A program made the position numbers and the translations under genes. From Ruegeria sp. HKCCD7303 (GTDB taxonomy: Bacteria; Pseudomonadota; Alphaproteobacteria; Rhodobacterales; Rhodobacteraceae), in contig NZ_WVRE01000009.1 of the NCBI RefSeq assembly GCF_013111185.1, forward strand, positions 1-64,000: 64,000 nt of DNA. The letters are read 5' to 3'. Every line of letters begins with the position of its first letter. Position 1 is the first letter of the stretch. This document shows, one piece after another, positions 28,952 to 38,695 of this stretch. The notes under the pieces are model-generated. The model saw only the letters and a program-made list of their open reading frames with translations, searched no databases and was not told the DNA's origin.

Positions 28952-28987
28952 GAACGTTCACTCAAGTATATACTTGAGCGATCGTTC
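28952..28987. promoter_or_regulatory. Palindromic operator between tetR-type gene and AhpD-like gene
   Basis: A perfect 18-bp palindrome, CTCAAGTATATACTTGAG (28961-28978), sits in a longer imperfect one bounded by GAACG at 28952 and CGTTC at 28987. It overlaps the probable -35 of the divergent gene (TTGAGC, 28974-28979), with TAAATA (28997-29002) 17 bp further as -10. Binding there would block transcription of both genes, the usual TetR autoregulatory layout. Confidence 0.75.
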
Positions 28988-29034
28988 AATAAACTCTAAA
29001 TACAATTCATCGCGCCAAAAACAGGAGTTCCGAC

Positions 29035-29601
29035 ATGGCCAATTTTCCGTCGCACGACCTCGAAACCGCTCCCGAAGGGTCCAAACCTCTTCTCGAAAAA
29101 TCGCAGGCCGCGTTTGGTCGCTTGCCCGGTTTGCACAAGGTGATGGCCGAAAGCCCGCAGCACCTGGAAGGTTATCAGGTTCTGCACGGCCTCTTCTTGC
29201 AAACCGATTTCGGCAACGATGAGAAAACCGTTGTTTGGCAGACCATCAACGTGGAAAACGAGTGCCACTATTGCGTGCCCGCGCACACCGGTATCGCCAA
29301 GATGATGAAAGTCTCGGACGAAATCACCGAGGCGCTGCGCAATGAAACTCCGCTGCCTTCGGCCAAGCTCGAGGCACTGCGCACCTTCACTCTGCAAGTT
29401 ATGGAAACACGTGGCAACCCGACCGAGGAACAGCTGCAGGCGTTCTTCGATGCGGGCTATTCACACCGCGCTGTTCTGGATGTGGTGCTGGGCCTGGCAC
29501 AAAAAACCATGTCGAACTACGTCAACCACATGGCCAAAACCCCGGTCGACGAAGTTATGCGCGGCTTCCTGTGGGAACGTAAAGTCAGCGAACCGGCCTA
29601 A
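29035..29601 (+). CDS. AhpD/carboxymuconolactone-decarboxylase-like protein
   Basis: A 188-residue helical protein of the AhpD-like superfamily with the redox motif C-H-Y-C in 'N-E-C-H-Y-C-V-P-A-H-T', including the trailing histidine. It has the family helix 'E-K-T-V-V-W-Q-T-I-N-V'. AGGAG precedes the start at 29035. It appears to be the target of the divergent TetR-type regulator, which suggests induction by a small molecule or oxidant. It converges with recF; the two stop codons overlap by 2 bp. Confidence 0.88.
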   Translation: MANFPSHDLETAPEGSKPLLEKSQAAFGRLPGLHKVMAESPQHLEGYQVLHGLFLQTDFGNDEKTVVWQTINVENECHYCVPAHTGIAKMMKVSDEITEALRNETPLPSAKLEALRTFTLQVMETRGNPTEEQLQAFFDAGYSHRAVLDVVLGLAQKTMSNYVNHMAKTPVDEVMRGFLWERKVSEPA

Positions 29602-30695
29602 GCGGTCACGACCGAGCCCTCATCCCCTTCGGTGACAACCACCGTTTGGGCCCGGTCCCCCAATTCAGTAAACAACTCAGGCCCGGTGCCCGTCATCCAG
29701 GCCTGAGCCCCCAGAGCGCAAATCTCATCATAAAGCGCCGCGCGCCGACCTGCGTCCAGATGGGCAGCCACTTCGTCCAACAGTACAATCGGAGGCGCCC
29801 CAACCATCTCTGCCAGCGCACGCGCGTTCGACAAAATCAAAGACACAAGCAACGCTTTCTGCTCGCCTGTCGAGCAATCCTTGGCCGGAACGCCCTTTGC
29901 AGCAAAAACCCCATACACGTCTGACCGATGCGGCCCTACCAAAGTCCGGCCCGCAGCCAGATCCCGGAAGCGACTCTCACTCAAGGCGTCACGCAGATCC
30001 TCTGCTGTCTCAGGCATCGCGCCTTCAGTCTGGATCAATTCCAGCTCAGCCGACGGAAAAGCCGTCTCCGCCCGATCCTGCGCGGCACGCAGATAATCCA
30101 ACGCCGAAAGGCGCGCAGCATGGATGCGATGTCCGGACTCAGCCATCTGACCCTCCAAGGCCGCATACCAATGGGCATCCCTCACCTGCTCTTTCAACAG
30201 ACGGTTCCGTTCCCGCATAGCTTTTTCATATGACAAAGACGCTTCGGCATGGGTCGGATCAAAACTCAGCGCGATACGGTCCAGAAATCGCCGCCGCCCT
30301 TCGGCTCCTTCGATCCAAAGCCGGTCCATCGAAGGGATCAGCCAAACGACCCGCGCCAGTTTACCAAGCTCGATCTGGCTCGAGGCTTTTTCGTCAATCC
30401 GAACCTGCCGCGCCGCACCGCCCTCGGACCAGGTTTCGATCTCATATCGCTGCCCCTGCGCACCCAACACCCCTGACACCTTCCAGCCCAACGCCTCGGG
30501 CCGCCGCGTCATCTCTGCCGCGCTCGCGCGCCTCATTCCGCGCCCAGGCGAAAACAAAGATACCGCTTCAAGGATGTTGGTCTTGCCGGCTCCGTTCGGC
30601 CCATGAATCGCGACGGGCCGCCCATCCAAAGACACCCGCGCCAGTTTGTGAGATCGAAAATGCGAGACCGTAAGCTCGGTCAGGGCCAATCCCAT
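29598..30695 (-). CDS. recF: DNA replication and repair protein RecF
   Basis: A 365-residue SMC-like ATPase. Walker A is 'G-P-N-G-A-G-K-T' after 'V-A-I-H', the signature 'S-T-G-E-Q-K-A-L-L' is present and the Walker B region reads 'P-I-V-L-L-D-E-V-A-A-H-L-D'. RecF helps load RecA at gaps as part of RecFOR. It lies 59 bp downstream of dnaN on the same strand, the common dnaN-recF arrangement. Confidence 0.96.
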   Translation of the reverse strand: MGLALTELTVSHFRSHKLARVSLDGRPVAIHGPNGAGKTNILEAVSLFSPGRGMRRASAAEMTRRPEALGWKVSGVLGAQGQRYEIETWSEGGAARQVRIDEKASSQIELGKLARVVWLIPSMDRLWIEGAEGRRRFLDRIALSFDPTHAEASLSYEKAMRERNRLLKEQVRDAHWYAALEGQMAESGHRIHAARLSALDYLRAAQDRAETAFPSAELELIQTEGAMPETAEDLRDALSESRFRDLAAGRTLVGPHRSDVYGVFAAKGVPAKDCSTGEQKALLVSLILSNARALAEMVGAPPIVLLDEVAAHLDAGRRAALYDEICALGAQAWMTGTGPELFTELGDRAQTVVVTEGDEGSVVTA

Positions 30696-30754
30696 GACCC
30701 CTCCCTTCTTCTTGTCAAAAATACGGTCGCCGAAGGCATCGCGCGCCAGCGCGA

Positions 30755-31876
30755 TCAGACGCGCATCGGCATGACAACGTAAACCGCGCTCTGGTCATTG
30801 CCTTCGCGCATCAGGGTCGGATCACCCGCAGAGTTAAACAGGAACACTGCATTCTCACGATCGACCTGAGACGCAATCTCTAGCAAATACTTGGCGTTAA
30901 ACCCGATCTCCAACCGTTCATCCCCATAGGCGACGGCCAGTTCTTCTTCAGCAGCGCCACTGTCTGGTGCATTAACCGAAAGGACCAGCTTGTCGCCGTC
31001 CAGTTGCAGCTTTACCGCACGCGACCGTTCGGACGACACTGTCGCCACCCGGTCTACAGCCTGCGCAAACTCGGCCGCATCGACCTCAAGCTTGCGCGTG
31101 TTCCCTTGCGGGATGACGCGTGTGTAATCGGGGAATGTGCCATCGATGACCTTCGAGGTCAGAGTTATATCCGGCGTGGCAAAACGTACTTTGGTTTCGC
31201 TGACCGAAACGGCGATATCCATTTCATCATCGTCCAGCAGCTTGCGCAGCTCGCCCACGGTTTTGCGTGGCACGATCACTCCCGCCATGTCTGCGGCCCC
31301 ATCCGGCAGATCTGCATCGATACGCGCCAGACGGTGACCGTCGGTGGCCACACAACGCAGAACTTTGCCGCCGTCAGAGCCATCAGCCACATGCATGTAG
31401 ACACCGTTCAGGTAGTACCGGGTCTCTTCCGTCGAGATGGCGAATTTCGATTTGTCGAACAGCCGACGCAGCAGCGCCGCTGACGCGGTGAAATTCGATT
31501 GATATTCCGAGGACGCCATGACCGGAAAATCTTCTTTCGGCAGCGTCGCCAACGAGAAATTTGACCGGCCTGCCTCGACGGTCAACCGACCTGCAGCACT
31601 GTCTGCGGTCAGAGTCACCAGCGCCCCATCCGGCAGTTTCCGCACGATCTCATGCAGGGTGGTCGCCGCAACAGTGGTCGCACCGGCTTTCTCGACCTGC
31701 GCGGGCGCTTTATCGAGCACTTCGATATCCAGATCGGTGGCGCGGAACTGGGCCTGATCGCCCTCCGCCTCAATCAGCACGTTGGCAAGTATGGGAATGG
31801 TATTGCGCCGTTCCACAACGGATTGAGCCTGCGAAACGGCCTTGAGAAGGGTGCCGCGTTCAATGCTGATCTTCAT
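30755..31876 (-). CDS. dnaN: DNA polymerase III beta subunit (sliding clamp)
   Basis: A 373-residue three-domain clamp. It begins 'M-K-I-S-I-E-R-G-T-L-L-K-A-V-S-Q-A-Q' and ends with the clamp C-terminus 'Y-V-V-M-P-M-R-V'. The internal 'F-A-I-S-T-E-E-T-R-Y-Y-L-N-G-V-Y' is typical. It encircles DNA and tethers polymerase III. A strong terminator separates it from dnaA, so it probably has its own promoter within 31877-32046. Confidence 0.98.
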   Translation of the reverse strand: MKISIERGTLLKAVSQAQSVVERRNTIPILANVLIEAEGDQAQFRATDLDIEVLDKAPAQVEKAGATTVAATTLHEIVRKLPDGALVTLTADSAAGRLTVEAGRSNFSLATLPKEDFPVMASSEYQSNFTASAALLRRLFDKSKFAISTEETRYYLNGVYMHVADGSDGGKVLRCVATDGHRLARIDADLPDGAADMAGVIVPRKTVGELRKLLDDDEMDIAVSVSETKVRFATPDITLTSKVIDGTFPDYTRVIPQGNTRKLEVDAAEFAQAVDRVATVSSERSRAVKLQLDGDKLVLSVNAPDSGAAEEELAVAYGDERLEIGFNAKYLLEIASQVDRENAVFLFNSAGDPTLMREGNDQSAVYVVMPMRV

Positions 31877-32046
31877 ACCCTCAGTTCCTCTGACTTGCGT
31901 ACCGACATGGGCGGGACTGGCACGTTAGCGGTTCCACCCTGAGGCACAAGGATTTTTTACGGATTTCTGGGTTGGAAAGCCCTTAGCGTCAAGGGCATCG
32001 TGCCAAACTAGCCTCAGTTCTGGTCCAACCGTGGATTAATGCGCAC

Positions 32047-32086
32047 AAGAAAACGCCCCGGACGCAAAGCACCGGGGCGTTTTCTT
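32047..32086 (-). terminator. Intrinsic terminator of dnaA
   Basis: Perfect 15-bp arms, AAGAAAACGCCCCGG (32047-32061) and CCGGGGCGTTTTCTT (32072-32086), around a 10-base loop, 15 bp past the dnaA stop. On the minus strand the stem ends in a T-rich tract, as expected for a rho-independent terminator. Confidence 0.9.
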
Positions 32087-32101
32087 CATGAAATGCTCAG
32101 A

Positions 32102-33487
32102 TCAGGCTTCCAGCGACCGCCGCAGCATTTCTACATCTTCGGCGATCTGACCGTCGGTCAGTTTCAGCTCTTCAATACGTTTCACGCCGTGCATGACCGT
32201 TGTGTGGTCTCGCCCGCCAAAACGGCGGCCAATCTCGGGCAACGAGCGGCTGGTGAGCTGCTTGCACAGATACATCGCCACCTGGCGCGGACGCGCATAA
32301 GACCGCAGGCGCTTGGGCCCGATTATGTCGGAAAGGCGAATATTGTAATATTCGGACACTTTCCGCTGGATCTCCTCAACGCTGATCTTTCGTTCTGAGG
32401 CACGCAGCACGTCAGCCAGACAGTCCTGTGTCAGCTCCATATCGATTTCGCGGCCCACCAGCGATGCGAAGGCGAACAGACGGGTCAGAGCACCTTCCAG
32501 AACGCGGACATTGGTCGAGATGCGATGCGCCAGAAACTCCAGAACACCATCGGCAATCGATAGATCGGGATAGGTGCTGCTGTACTGCTGCACCTTGTTC
32601 TGCAGGATGCCCAGGCGCAGTTCGTAGTCAGTTGGATGCAGGTCGACGACCAGACCGCATTGCAGGCGCGATTTCACACGGTCTTCCAGATCCTTGATCT
32701 CACCCGGGGCGCGGTCGGCCGAAATGATGATCTGCTTGTTCTGATCCACAAGCGCATTGAAGGTGTGAAAGAACTCTTCCTGCGTCGAATCCTTGCCCGC
32801 GATGAATTGCACGTCATCCACCATCAACACATCGACCGAGCGGAACAAGTGTTTGAAATCCATCATCCGGCGTTCACGCAGCGCCTGAACAAAGCGATAC
32901 ATGAATTGCTCGGCCGAAAGGTAAAGCACGTTAAGCTCAGGATGTTTTGTCTTCAGCTCCCACGCGATGGCGTGCATCAGGTGGGTTTTACCTAAACCCA
33001 CACCACCATACAAAACCAGCGGGTTGAAGGTGACAGGTCCGCCTTCCGAGACACGGCGGGCGGCGGCATGCGCCAGTTCGTTGGGCTTGCCCACAACAAA
33101 GCTGTCAAAGGTAAAGCGGGAATCCAAAGGCGCGGCCTGCAAGGACTCGAGCGCATCCGAGGCAACCTCAGCCACGGGCGCGACAACAGGATCTGCAGGC
33201 GCGTCCGGGGCCGCTTGCAAGTTTGGTTTCGGACGTGCGGGCGAATTGGCGGCAACCCGGAAATCCAGCCGCTGCACGGTTTCACCTGCCGTGTTCAGTT
33301 CATACAAAATGAGGTCTGCAAAATTTTGACTGACATAGTTGCCCATAAAATTGGTCGGCACGGAAAAAACCGCCACACCATTCTGCAGCTCCTTAAATTC
33401 CAAAGGCTCGATCCAGGTGGTGTAGTTGTTCCGACCGACGGCCTTCAGCAATTTGTTACGCAGTAGTCCCCATTTCTCTTGTGTCAT
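32102..33487 (-). CDS. dnaA: Chromosomal replication initiator DnaA
   Basis: A 461-residue DnaA. Domain I starts '[13 protein letters not shown]'. The AAA+ domain has Walker A '[10 protein letters not shown]' and Walker B '[10 protein letters not shown]'; domain IV has the DNA-binding signature '[11 protein letters not shown]'. It binds DnaA boxes and opens the replication origin. A 556-bp non-coding region lies upstream. Confidence 0.98.
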   Translation of the reverse strand: MTQEKWGLLRNKLLKAVGRNNYTTWIEPLEFKELQNGVAVFSVPTNFMGNYVSQNFADLILYELNTAGETVQRLDFRVAANSPARPKPNLQAAPDAPADPVVAPVAEVASDALESLQAAPLDSRFTFDSFVVGKPNELAHAAARRVSEGGPVTFNPLVLYGGVGLGKTHLMHAIAWELKTKHPELNVLYLSAEQFMYRFVQALRERRMMDFKHLFRSVDVLMVDDVQFIAGKDSTQEEFFHTFNALVDQNKQIIISADRAPGEIKDLEDRVKSRLQCGLVVDLHPTDYELRLGILQNKVQQYSSTYPDLSIADGVLEFLAHRISTNVRVLEGALTRLFAFASLVGREIDMELTQDCLADVLRASERKISVEEIQRKVSEYYNIRLSDIIGPKRLRSYARPRQVAMYLCKQLTSRSLPEIGRRFGGRDHTTVMHGVKRIEELKLTDGQIAEDVEMLRRSLEA

Positions 33488-34043
33488 TCAGCGCCTCACG
33501 CATCCCATTCTTATTGGCCTGTCGGCCTTATTCATACAAACCCGGTCGCCCGGTTAAGCGTTCACTCGCACACAGGTATCCAAGCGCCAAAACCAACCCG
33601 GTTTGGCGGGATGTCTTTCAAATGCACACATGTCCCCGCTAAACGCCCGGCAATAGTTGAGCGTCCGGAAAACCGGGTTGCACGTCGCACTCTCAATTTT
33701 TTAGACAGGGCCGAGCACACCGGGCTTGTCCCGGATTTCTCGACAAATCGGCAGCCTGACATCAGCCAGTCGTCGACAACTTCTCCGGATCGTCCTGATG
33801 CCCGTCAGTTCGACCGAAGAAACAGCCTGTCCCCCCAAGCGAGTGAATCGCTGATTACAGTGGTAACAACTCCTTGCGGGGCGCGGCAACGAAACTCTGT
33901 TATTGACTCGGTTCTTTGGCCGAAAGAATCTCTCAGTTTTGTGAAGGCGCGGTTTTCCGGCAACACGAAAGAAGGCGCCGCTTCACGCGACGCCTTGTAT
34001 TTAGATCAGCCTTGCTGACATGACCATTGGTCAATCAGTGGAC
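33488..34043. other. Non-coding region between rpsT and dnaA
   Basis: A 556-bp gap that should contain the dnaA promoter. I looked for an origin here: only one near-match to a DnaA box, TTATTCATA at 33528-33536, was seen, and no cluster or A/T-rich unwinding element. The rpsT-proximal end holds a terminator-like hairpin (33972-33996). It is therefore not called as oriC. Confidence 0.5.
33972..33996 (-). terminator. Probable terminator of rpsT
   Basis: The stem AAGGCG-C-CGC with GCG-A-CGCCTT (one mismatch, five-base loop) lies about 50 bp past the rpsT stop. On the minus strand it is followed by CTTTCGTG, a weak T-run. A plausible but imperfect intrinsic terminator. Confidence 0.5.
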
Positions 34044-34307
34044 TTAGCCCAGTGCTTTGACGCGGGCCGACAGGCGCGACATCTTGCGGGCTGCGGTGTT
34101 TTTGTGGAACACACCTTTGGTAACACCGCGCATCAGTTCAGGCTGAGCGGCACGCAGAGCAGCGGTTGCCGCGTCCTTGTCGCCAGAAGCAATCGCTTCT
34201 TCGACTTTGCGCAGGTAAGTACGGATGCGCGAACGACGCGCTTTGTTGACTGCGAAACGCTTTTCGTTCTGACGTGCGCGTTTCTTTGCCTGGGGCGAAT
34301 TTGCCAT
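34044..34307 (-). CDS. rpsT: 30S ribosomal protein S20
   Basis: An 87-residue basic protein with the S20 pattern: '[17 protein letters not shown]', '[10 protein letters not shown]' and the C-terminal '[12 protein letters not shown]'. It binds 16S rRNA early in small-subunit assembly. It is the usual alphaproteobacterial neighbour upstream of dnaA. Confidence 0.97.
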   Translation of the reverse strand: MANSPQAKKRARQNEKRFAVNKARRSRIRTYLRKVEEAIASGDKDAATAALRAAQPELMRGVTKGVFHKNTAARKMSRLSARVKALG

Positions 34308-34486
34308 GTGTTTCTGACCTTCGTTCGGTACGGTTATCTTGGGTTGCGCGCCACGGACATATCCGCACCGGATCAGAAATCACGAGTGTGAGTCGGGCCA
34401 AGCGGGCCGCACGCGCATGTATGGCGGCGGTATGTATCCAAGTTTTTCGGGTTTGCCAAGCCGATTCTCTGCGCTTGCGAACCGGA

Positions 34487-34513
34487 CAAAAAAAGGCGGG
34501 CAAAAGCCCGCCC
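34487..34513 (-). terminator. Intrinsic terminator of the enoyl-CoA hydratase gene
   Basis: Arms GGCGGGC (34495-34501) and GCCCGCC (34506-34512) around AAAA, with seven A on the left that read as a T-tract on the minus strand, 23 bp past the gene's stop. Confidence 0.92.
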
Positions 34514-34535
34514 CCGAACCTTGGCTAGCTACGCC

Positions 34536-35312
34536 TTACTTGTCGCGGAATTGCGCCGCGCGCTTTTCCAGAAACGCCGCCATGCCTTCTTTCTGGTCTT
34601 CAGTCGCAAACATCGAATGGAAGACGCGACGCTCGAACAACATGCCTTCACTTAGCGGAAGTTCATAACTGCGATTGACGGCTTCTTTGGCTGCGATGGC
34701 GGTAATCTGCGACTTCTCAGCAATCTTTTGAGCCGCTCCAGTTGCCTCTTCGATCAACTTCTTGGCGGGCACAACTCGGCTTACCAAACCTGCGCGCTCG
34801 GCCTCTTCTGCATCCATGAACCGGCCCGTCAGGTTCATATCCATCGATTTCGATTTGCCGACGAACCGCGTCAAGCGCTGACTTCCACCGAGCCCCGCGA
34901 TGACACCCAAATTGATCTCGGGCTGTCCGAACTTGGCAGTGTCTGCGGCGATGATGAAATCGCACAGCATCGCCAGCTCGCATCCGCCGCCCAACGCATA
35001 GCCCGCAACAGCGGCGATGATAGGCTTGCGGATCGCCGAAACCCGGTCGTTGGCATCGGCAAACAGGTTCACGTTGTAGACGTCCACAAAGCTCATCTCG
35101 GACATTTCCTTGATGTCCGCACCGGCGGCAAAGGCCTTGTCCGATCCGGTAATCACAATGCATCGCACCTTGTCGTTGCTGTCTGCATCTTCCAGCGCGG
35201 CACACAACTCACCCAGCAACTGGGTATTGAGCGCATTCAACGCATCCGGTCGGTTGAGTTTGATAAGAGCGACGTGGTCTTCGATTTCGACGATGATCGT
35301 CTCAAAAGCCAT
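34536..35312 (-). CDS. Enoyl-CoA hydratase
   Basis: A 258-residue crotonase-fold enzyme. The oxyanion-hole segments '[10 protein letters not shown]' and '[12 protein letters not shown]' are present. The catalytic glutamates appear in 'G-G-C-E-L-A' and 'Q-P-E-I-N-L-G', followed by 'G-G-S-Q-R-L-T-R'. Both glutamates support true hydratase activity on trans-2-enoyl-CoA in beta-oxidation. It is a single gene between mutM and rpsT on the same strand, with its own terminator. Confidence 0.93.
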   Translation of the reverse strand: MAFETIIVEIEDHVALIKLNRPDALNALNTQLLGELCAALEDADSNDKVRCIVITGSDKAFAAGADIKEMSEMSFVDVYNVNLFADANDRVSAIRKPIIAAVAGYALGGGCELAMLCDFIIAADTAKFGQPEINLGVIAGLGGSQRLTRFVGKSKSMDMNLTGRFMDAEEAERAGLVSRVVPAKKLIEEATGAAQKIAEKSQITAIAAKEAVNRSYELPLSEGMLFERRVFHSMFATEDQKEGMAAFLEKRAAQFRDK

Positions 35313-35378
35313 GAGGTGAAAGCTTCCGGTTGTTCCGTTCAGATACGATTCCTTATCACGCGATTTCGTTGGATCAAG

Positions 35379-36230
35379 TTATCTTTGGCATTGCACACAA
35401 TAGAAGGATGAGCGACCGGACTGTGTGATTCTCTTGATTGTCGCGCCACAGCCCTCTGTCCGGCAAGGCTCTCCCTCGCGCCCATAGACGTCAAAGCTGT
35501 GCTGAAAATATCCAAGTTCTCCATCAGCTTGGCGGAAATCTCGCAAGGAAGAGCCGCCTGCTTCTATGGCGTCCTGCAACACTTGCCGGATGATCGGAAC
35601 CAATGCGGCAACACGGGATGCAGAAATCTGCCCGGCTTTGCGACGTGGCGACACCTTGCCGCGATAAAGCGCCTCGCAGACATAGATATTGCCCAATCCG
35701 GCAACGATTCCCTGATTCAAGAGCGCGGATTTGACCGGGGTGTTCTTGCCTTTGAAGGCCTCGATCAGGTGCTCTTCGTGGAAGTCATTGCCCAAGGGCT
35801 CTGGCCCCAGAACCGACAGCAACTTGTGGTCATCCGCCGTTGCTGTCGGCATCAGGTCCATGGCGCCAAACCGACGTGGGTCATTGAAGGTCACGCGGGC
35901 ACCGTTGGCCATGTGAAAGACGACATGGTCATGCTTCTCAGGCATCGGGTGCTCATGTACAAACCGCCCCAAAGGATCACCTGATACTGTCATGCGGCCC
36001 GACATGCCCAGATGAATCAGCAGCGTTTCTCCACTGCTGAGATCGGCCAGAATATATTTCGAGCGCCGCCGCAAACGATCCACCCGCTGACCCGTAAGCC
36101 GTTCGGCCATACGCTCGGGGAAGGGCCAGCGCAGATCAGGGCGATTTACGTCTGCCTGTTCAATCACCACGCCTTCCATCGCAGGGCTCAGGCCGCGTCT
36201 TACTGTCTCGACCTCGGGCAATTCGGGCAT
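35379..36230 (-). CDS. mutM: Formamidopyrimidine-DNA glycosylase
   Basis: A 283-residue Fpg/MutM. It has the N-terminal '[14 protein letters not shown]' whose Pro2 and Glu3 are catalytic, and a C-terminal zinc finger C-R-T-E-G-C...Y-C-V-Q-C. It removes 8-oxoguanine and ring-opened purines and nicks the strand. It is divergent from ubiE across 86 bp. Confidence 0.97.
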   Translation of the reverse strand: MPELPEVETVRRGLSPAMEGVVIEQADVNRPDLRWPFPERMAERLTGQRVDRLRRRSKYILADLSSGETLLIHLGMSGRMTVSGDPLGRFVHEHPMPEKHDHVVFHMANGARVTFNDPRRFGAMDLMPTATADDHKLLSVLGPEPLGNDFHEEHLIEAFKGKNTPVKSALLNQGIVAGLGNIYVCEALYRGKVSPRRKAGQISASRVAALVPIIRQVLQDAIEAGGSSLRDFRQADGELGYFQHSFDVYGREGEPCRTEGCGATIKRITQSGRSSFYCVQCQR

Positions 36231-36316
36231 TACACGGCTCCTAATTCAAAGGGCCGCATTGTGCGCGCCTCTTATGGCCCTATAACAGAGGCGAAATTCG
36301 ACGAACGGCAAGGCAA

Positions 36317-37069
36317 ATGTCCGACAACAGCGACAAGACCACTCATTTCGGGTTTGAAACCGTGCGCGAGGCTGACAAGGCCGGGCGCGTGCAGGGCGTA
36401 TTCAACTCGGTGGCCTCGAAATATGACGTGATGAACGATGTCATGTCGATGGGCATCCACCGAGTCTGGAAAGACGCGATGATGGATTGGCTGGCCCCAC
36501 GCCCTGGCCAACGGCTGCTGGATGTGGCGGGCGGAACAGGGGACATCTCTTTCCGCTTCCTCAAACGCGCAGGCCACGGCCACGCCACTGTTCTGGACCT
36601 GACCGAACCTATGCTGGTCGAAGGCCGCCAACGCGCCGAAGCCGACCAGATGTCGGACAGCCTGAATTGGGTGGTCGGGGATGCGATGGCCCTGCCGTTT
36701 GAAGACAACACCTTTGATGTTTACACGATCTCTTTCGGCATCCGGAACGTCACCCGCCCGCAAGAGGCCCTGAACGAAGCGTTCCGCGTACTGAAACCCG
36801 GCGGTCGCCTGATGGTGCTGGAATTCAGCCAGTTGCCCAATGACGGGCTGCAAAAGCTTTACGATCTCTACAGCTTCAACGTCATCCCACGCATGGGTAA
36901 GCTGATCGCCAATGACTATGACAGTTATCAGTACCTTGTGGAATCTATCCGTAAATTCCCCGATCAAGAAACCTTTCTGGGCATGGTCCGCGCTGCTGGC
37001 TTCGAGAACGCCAAGTACCGAAACCTGAGCATGGGCATCGCCGCGCTGCATTCCGGCTGGAAAATCTGA
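36317..37069 (+). CDS. ubiE: Ubiquinone/menaquinone biosynthesis C-methyltransferase UbiE
   Basis: A 250-residue methyltransferase with UbiE signatures: '[17 protein letters not shown]', SAM motif I '[13 protein letters not shown]', and '[10 protein letters not shown]' followed by 'G-R-L-M-V-L-E-F-S'. It carries out the C-methylation step of ubiquinone synthesis. Its TGA overlaps the ATG of ubiB (TGATG), so translation is coupled. Confidence 0.97.
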   Translation: MSDNSDKTTHFGFETVREADKAGRVQGVFNSVASKYDVMNDVMSMGIHRVWKDAMMDWLAPRPGQRLLDVAGGTGDISFRFLKRAGHGHATVLDLTEPMLVEGRQRAEADQMSDSLNWVVGDAMALPFEDNTFDVYTISFGIRNVTRPQEALNEAFRVLKPGGRLMVLEFSQLPNDGLQKLYDLYSFNVIPRMGKLIANDYDSYQYLVESIRKFPDQETFLGMVRAAGFENAKYRNLSMGIAALHSGWKI

Positions 37070-38598
37070 TGCGCGGTCCTCACAATATTATCCGCCTGAT
37101 CCGCACAGGCGCCACTTTAGAGCGCACCGGTGCCATGAACGTGGTTCTGGACGCTTTTGAGGCCCCCCGGTCGCTGCGGTTTATCGCCCACGCGTTGGGC
37201 AAGCCGTTCCAGTGGCTGGGCTACAAAGGCGATCCTGACATGCCGCCTGCCACCCGTGCTCTGACAGCGCTTGGTCCGGCCTACATCAAGTTTGGTCAGG
37301 TGCTGTCCACCCGCCCCGATGTCGTCGGCAATGAACTGGCCGAACAGCTGCGCGTTCTTCAGGACAAACTACCCCCGTTTTCTAAGTCTGAGGCCATGGC
37401 CGAGGTCGAAAAAGAACTTGGGCAGCCTGTTGCCGAGATGTTCAGCGATTTCAGCGAACCAATCGCCGCCGCATCAATCGCGCAGGTCCATAAAGCCAAA
37501 CTGGTCAGCACGGGCGAGGATGTTGCCGTAAAAGTCCTGCGACCCGGCATCGAACGCGCGTTCCGCAAGGATGTAGACGCTTTCTATTTCGCGGCCCGTA
37601 TCGTGCAGCTTTTCGCCCCCGGCGCGCGCCGTTTGCGTCCGATGGAAGTGATCGAACATTTCGATGGCGTTGTCCGTGGCGAACTCGATCTGCGGCTGGA
37701 AAGCTCTGCTGCATCGGAATACGCCGCCAACACCAAGGATGATGCCGGGTTCTGGCTGCCGCCCGTGGTCTGGTCGCTGTCTGCGCGTCGCGTGATGACA
37801 CTGAGCTGGGCCGACGGTATCCCGCTGGGCGACAACGCAGCCCTCGACGCCGCAGGCCACAACCGCCGCGATCTGGCCGAACGCGTCCTGCGCCTGTTCC
37901 TGCTGCACGCCCTGCGCGACGGGTATTTCCATGCCGACATGCACCAGGGTAACCTGAAGGTTGCCGCCAATGGCGATATCATCGCCTATGACTATGGCAT
38001 CATGGGCCATATCGACGAATACACGCGCCGGGTTTATGCCGAGATCCTCTTTGGTTTCATCCGCCGCGATTATAAACGCGTGGCCGAGGTACATTTCGAA
38101 GCAGGATATGTCCCCGCAAACCAGGACGTAGATGAATTCGCCCGCGCCCTGCGTGCAGTTGGCGAACCCATCTTCGGCATGGATGCTTCACATATCTCGA
38201 TGGGCCGCCTGCTGAATTACCTATTCGAGGTGACCGAGCGCTTTGGCATGGAAACAAGAACCGAGCTGATCCTGCTGCAACGCACCATGGTGGTGGTCGA
38301 AGGTGTCGCGCGCTCACTCGACGACCACATGAACATCTGGGAGGTCGCCCGCCCTGTAGTCGAAGACTACATCAAGCGATCTATCGGCCCTCGCGCCGCT
38401 CTGAGGGATTTGGGGAAAACCGCAATGGTGCTCGCCCGTTTCGGCCCGCGCCTGCCAGCGCTTGTTGAAAACGCACTGATCGCGCAAACCCAAAAAGACG
38501 ACAAAAAGAGTAACGGCTTTGGTGCATATGCCCTACCTGCCACGATAGGTGCGCTCTTTGGAATAGCCGCAACGCTGATTGCCGTGGTGCTGGGCTAA
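37069..38598 (+). CDS. ubiB: UbiB-family atypical kinase for ubiquinone biosynthesis
   Basis: A 509-residue ABC1/ADCK-type protein. The family's 'A-L-G-P-A-Y-I-K-F-G-Q-V-L-S-T-R-P-D' (K-x-G-Q motif) and the kinase-like 'A-A-A-S-I-A-Q-V-H-K-A' and 'F-H-A-D-M-H-Q-G-N-L' are clear; the last carries the catalytic loop. Hydrophobic C-terminal segments (A-T-I-G-A-L-F-G-I-A-A-T-L-I-A-V-V-L) anchor it in the membrane. It is an ATPase needed for ubiquinone synthesis. Co-transcribed with ubiE. Confidence 0.95.
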   Translation: MRGPHNIIRLIRTGATLERTGAMNVVLDAFEAPRSLRFIAHALGKPFQWLGYKGDPDMPPATRALTALGPAYIKFGQVLSTRPDVVGNELAEQLRVLQDKLPPFSKSEAMAEVEKELGQPVAEMFSDFSEPIAAASIAQVHKAKLVSTGEDVAVKVLRPGIERAFRKDVDAFYFAARIVQLFAPGARRLRPMEVIEHFDGVVRGELDLRLESSAASEYAANTKDDAGFWLPPVVWSLSARRVMTLSWADGIPLGDNAALDAAGHNRRDLAERVLRLFLLHALRDGYFHADMHQGNLKVAANGDIIAYDYGIMGHIDEYTRRVYAEILFGFIRRDYKRVAEVHFEAGYVPANQDVDEFARALRAVGEPIFGMDASHISMGRLLNYLFEVTERFGMETRTELILLQRTMVVVEGVARSLDDHMNIWEVARPVVEDYIKRSIGPRAALRDLGKTAMVLARFGPRLPALVENALIAQTQKDDKKSNGFGAYALPATIGALFGIAATLIAVVLG

Positions 38599-38643
38599 TT
38601 CAAACCCGCCTGCTTCATCTGGCTAAAAATACCTTCGGGGGGA

Positions 38644-38681
38644 ATTGCGCCAAAAGCGCAATGGGGGGCAGACAGCCCCCC
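38644..38681. terminator. Tandem hairpins between convergent ubiB and thiolase genes
   Basis: ATTGCGC/GCGCAAT (38644-38650, 38656-38662) is followed at once by GGGGGGC/GCCCCCC (38663-38669, 38675-38681). They fill the gap between two converging genes. No long T-tract follows either, so terminator function is inferred from position. Confidence 0.45.
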
Positions 38682-38695
38682 TGCTCCGTTGTCGT

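Noticed and set aside
33488..34043. Chromosomal replication origin upstream of dnaA
   Set aside because: Only one imperfect DnaA-box-like sequence (33528-33536) and no A/T-rich unwinding region were seen; the position alone is not enough.
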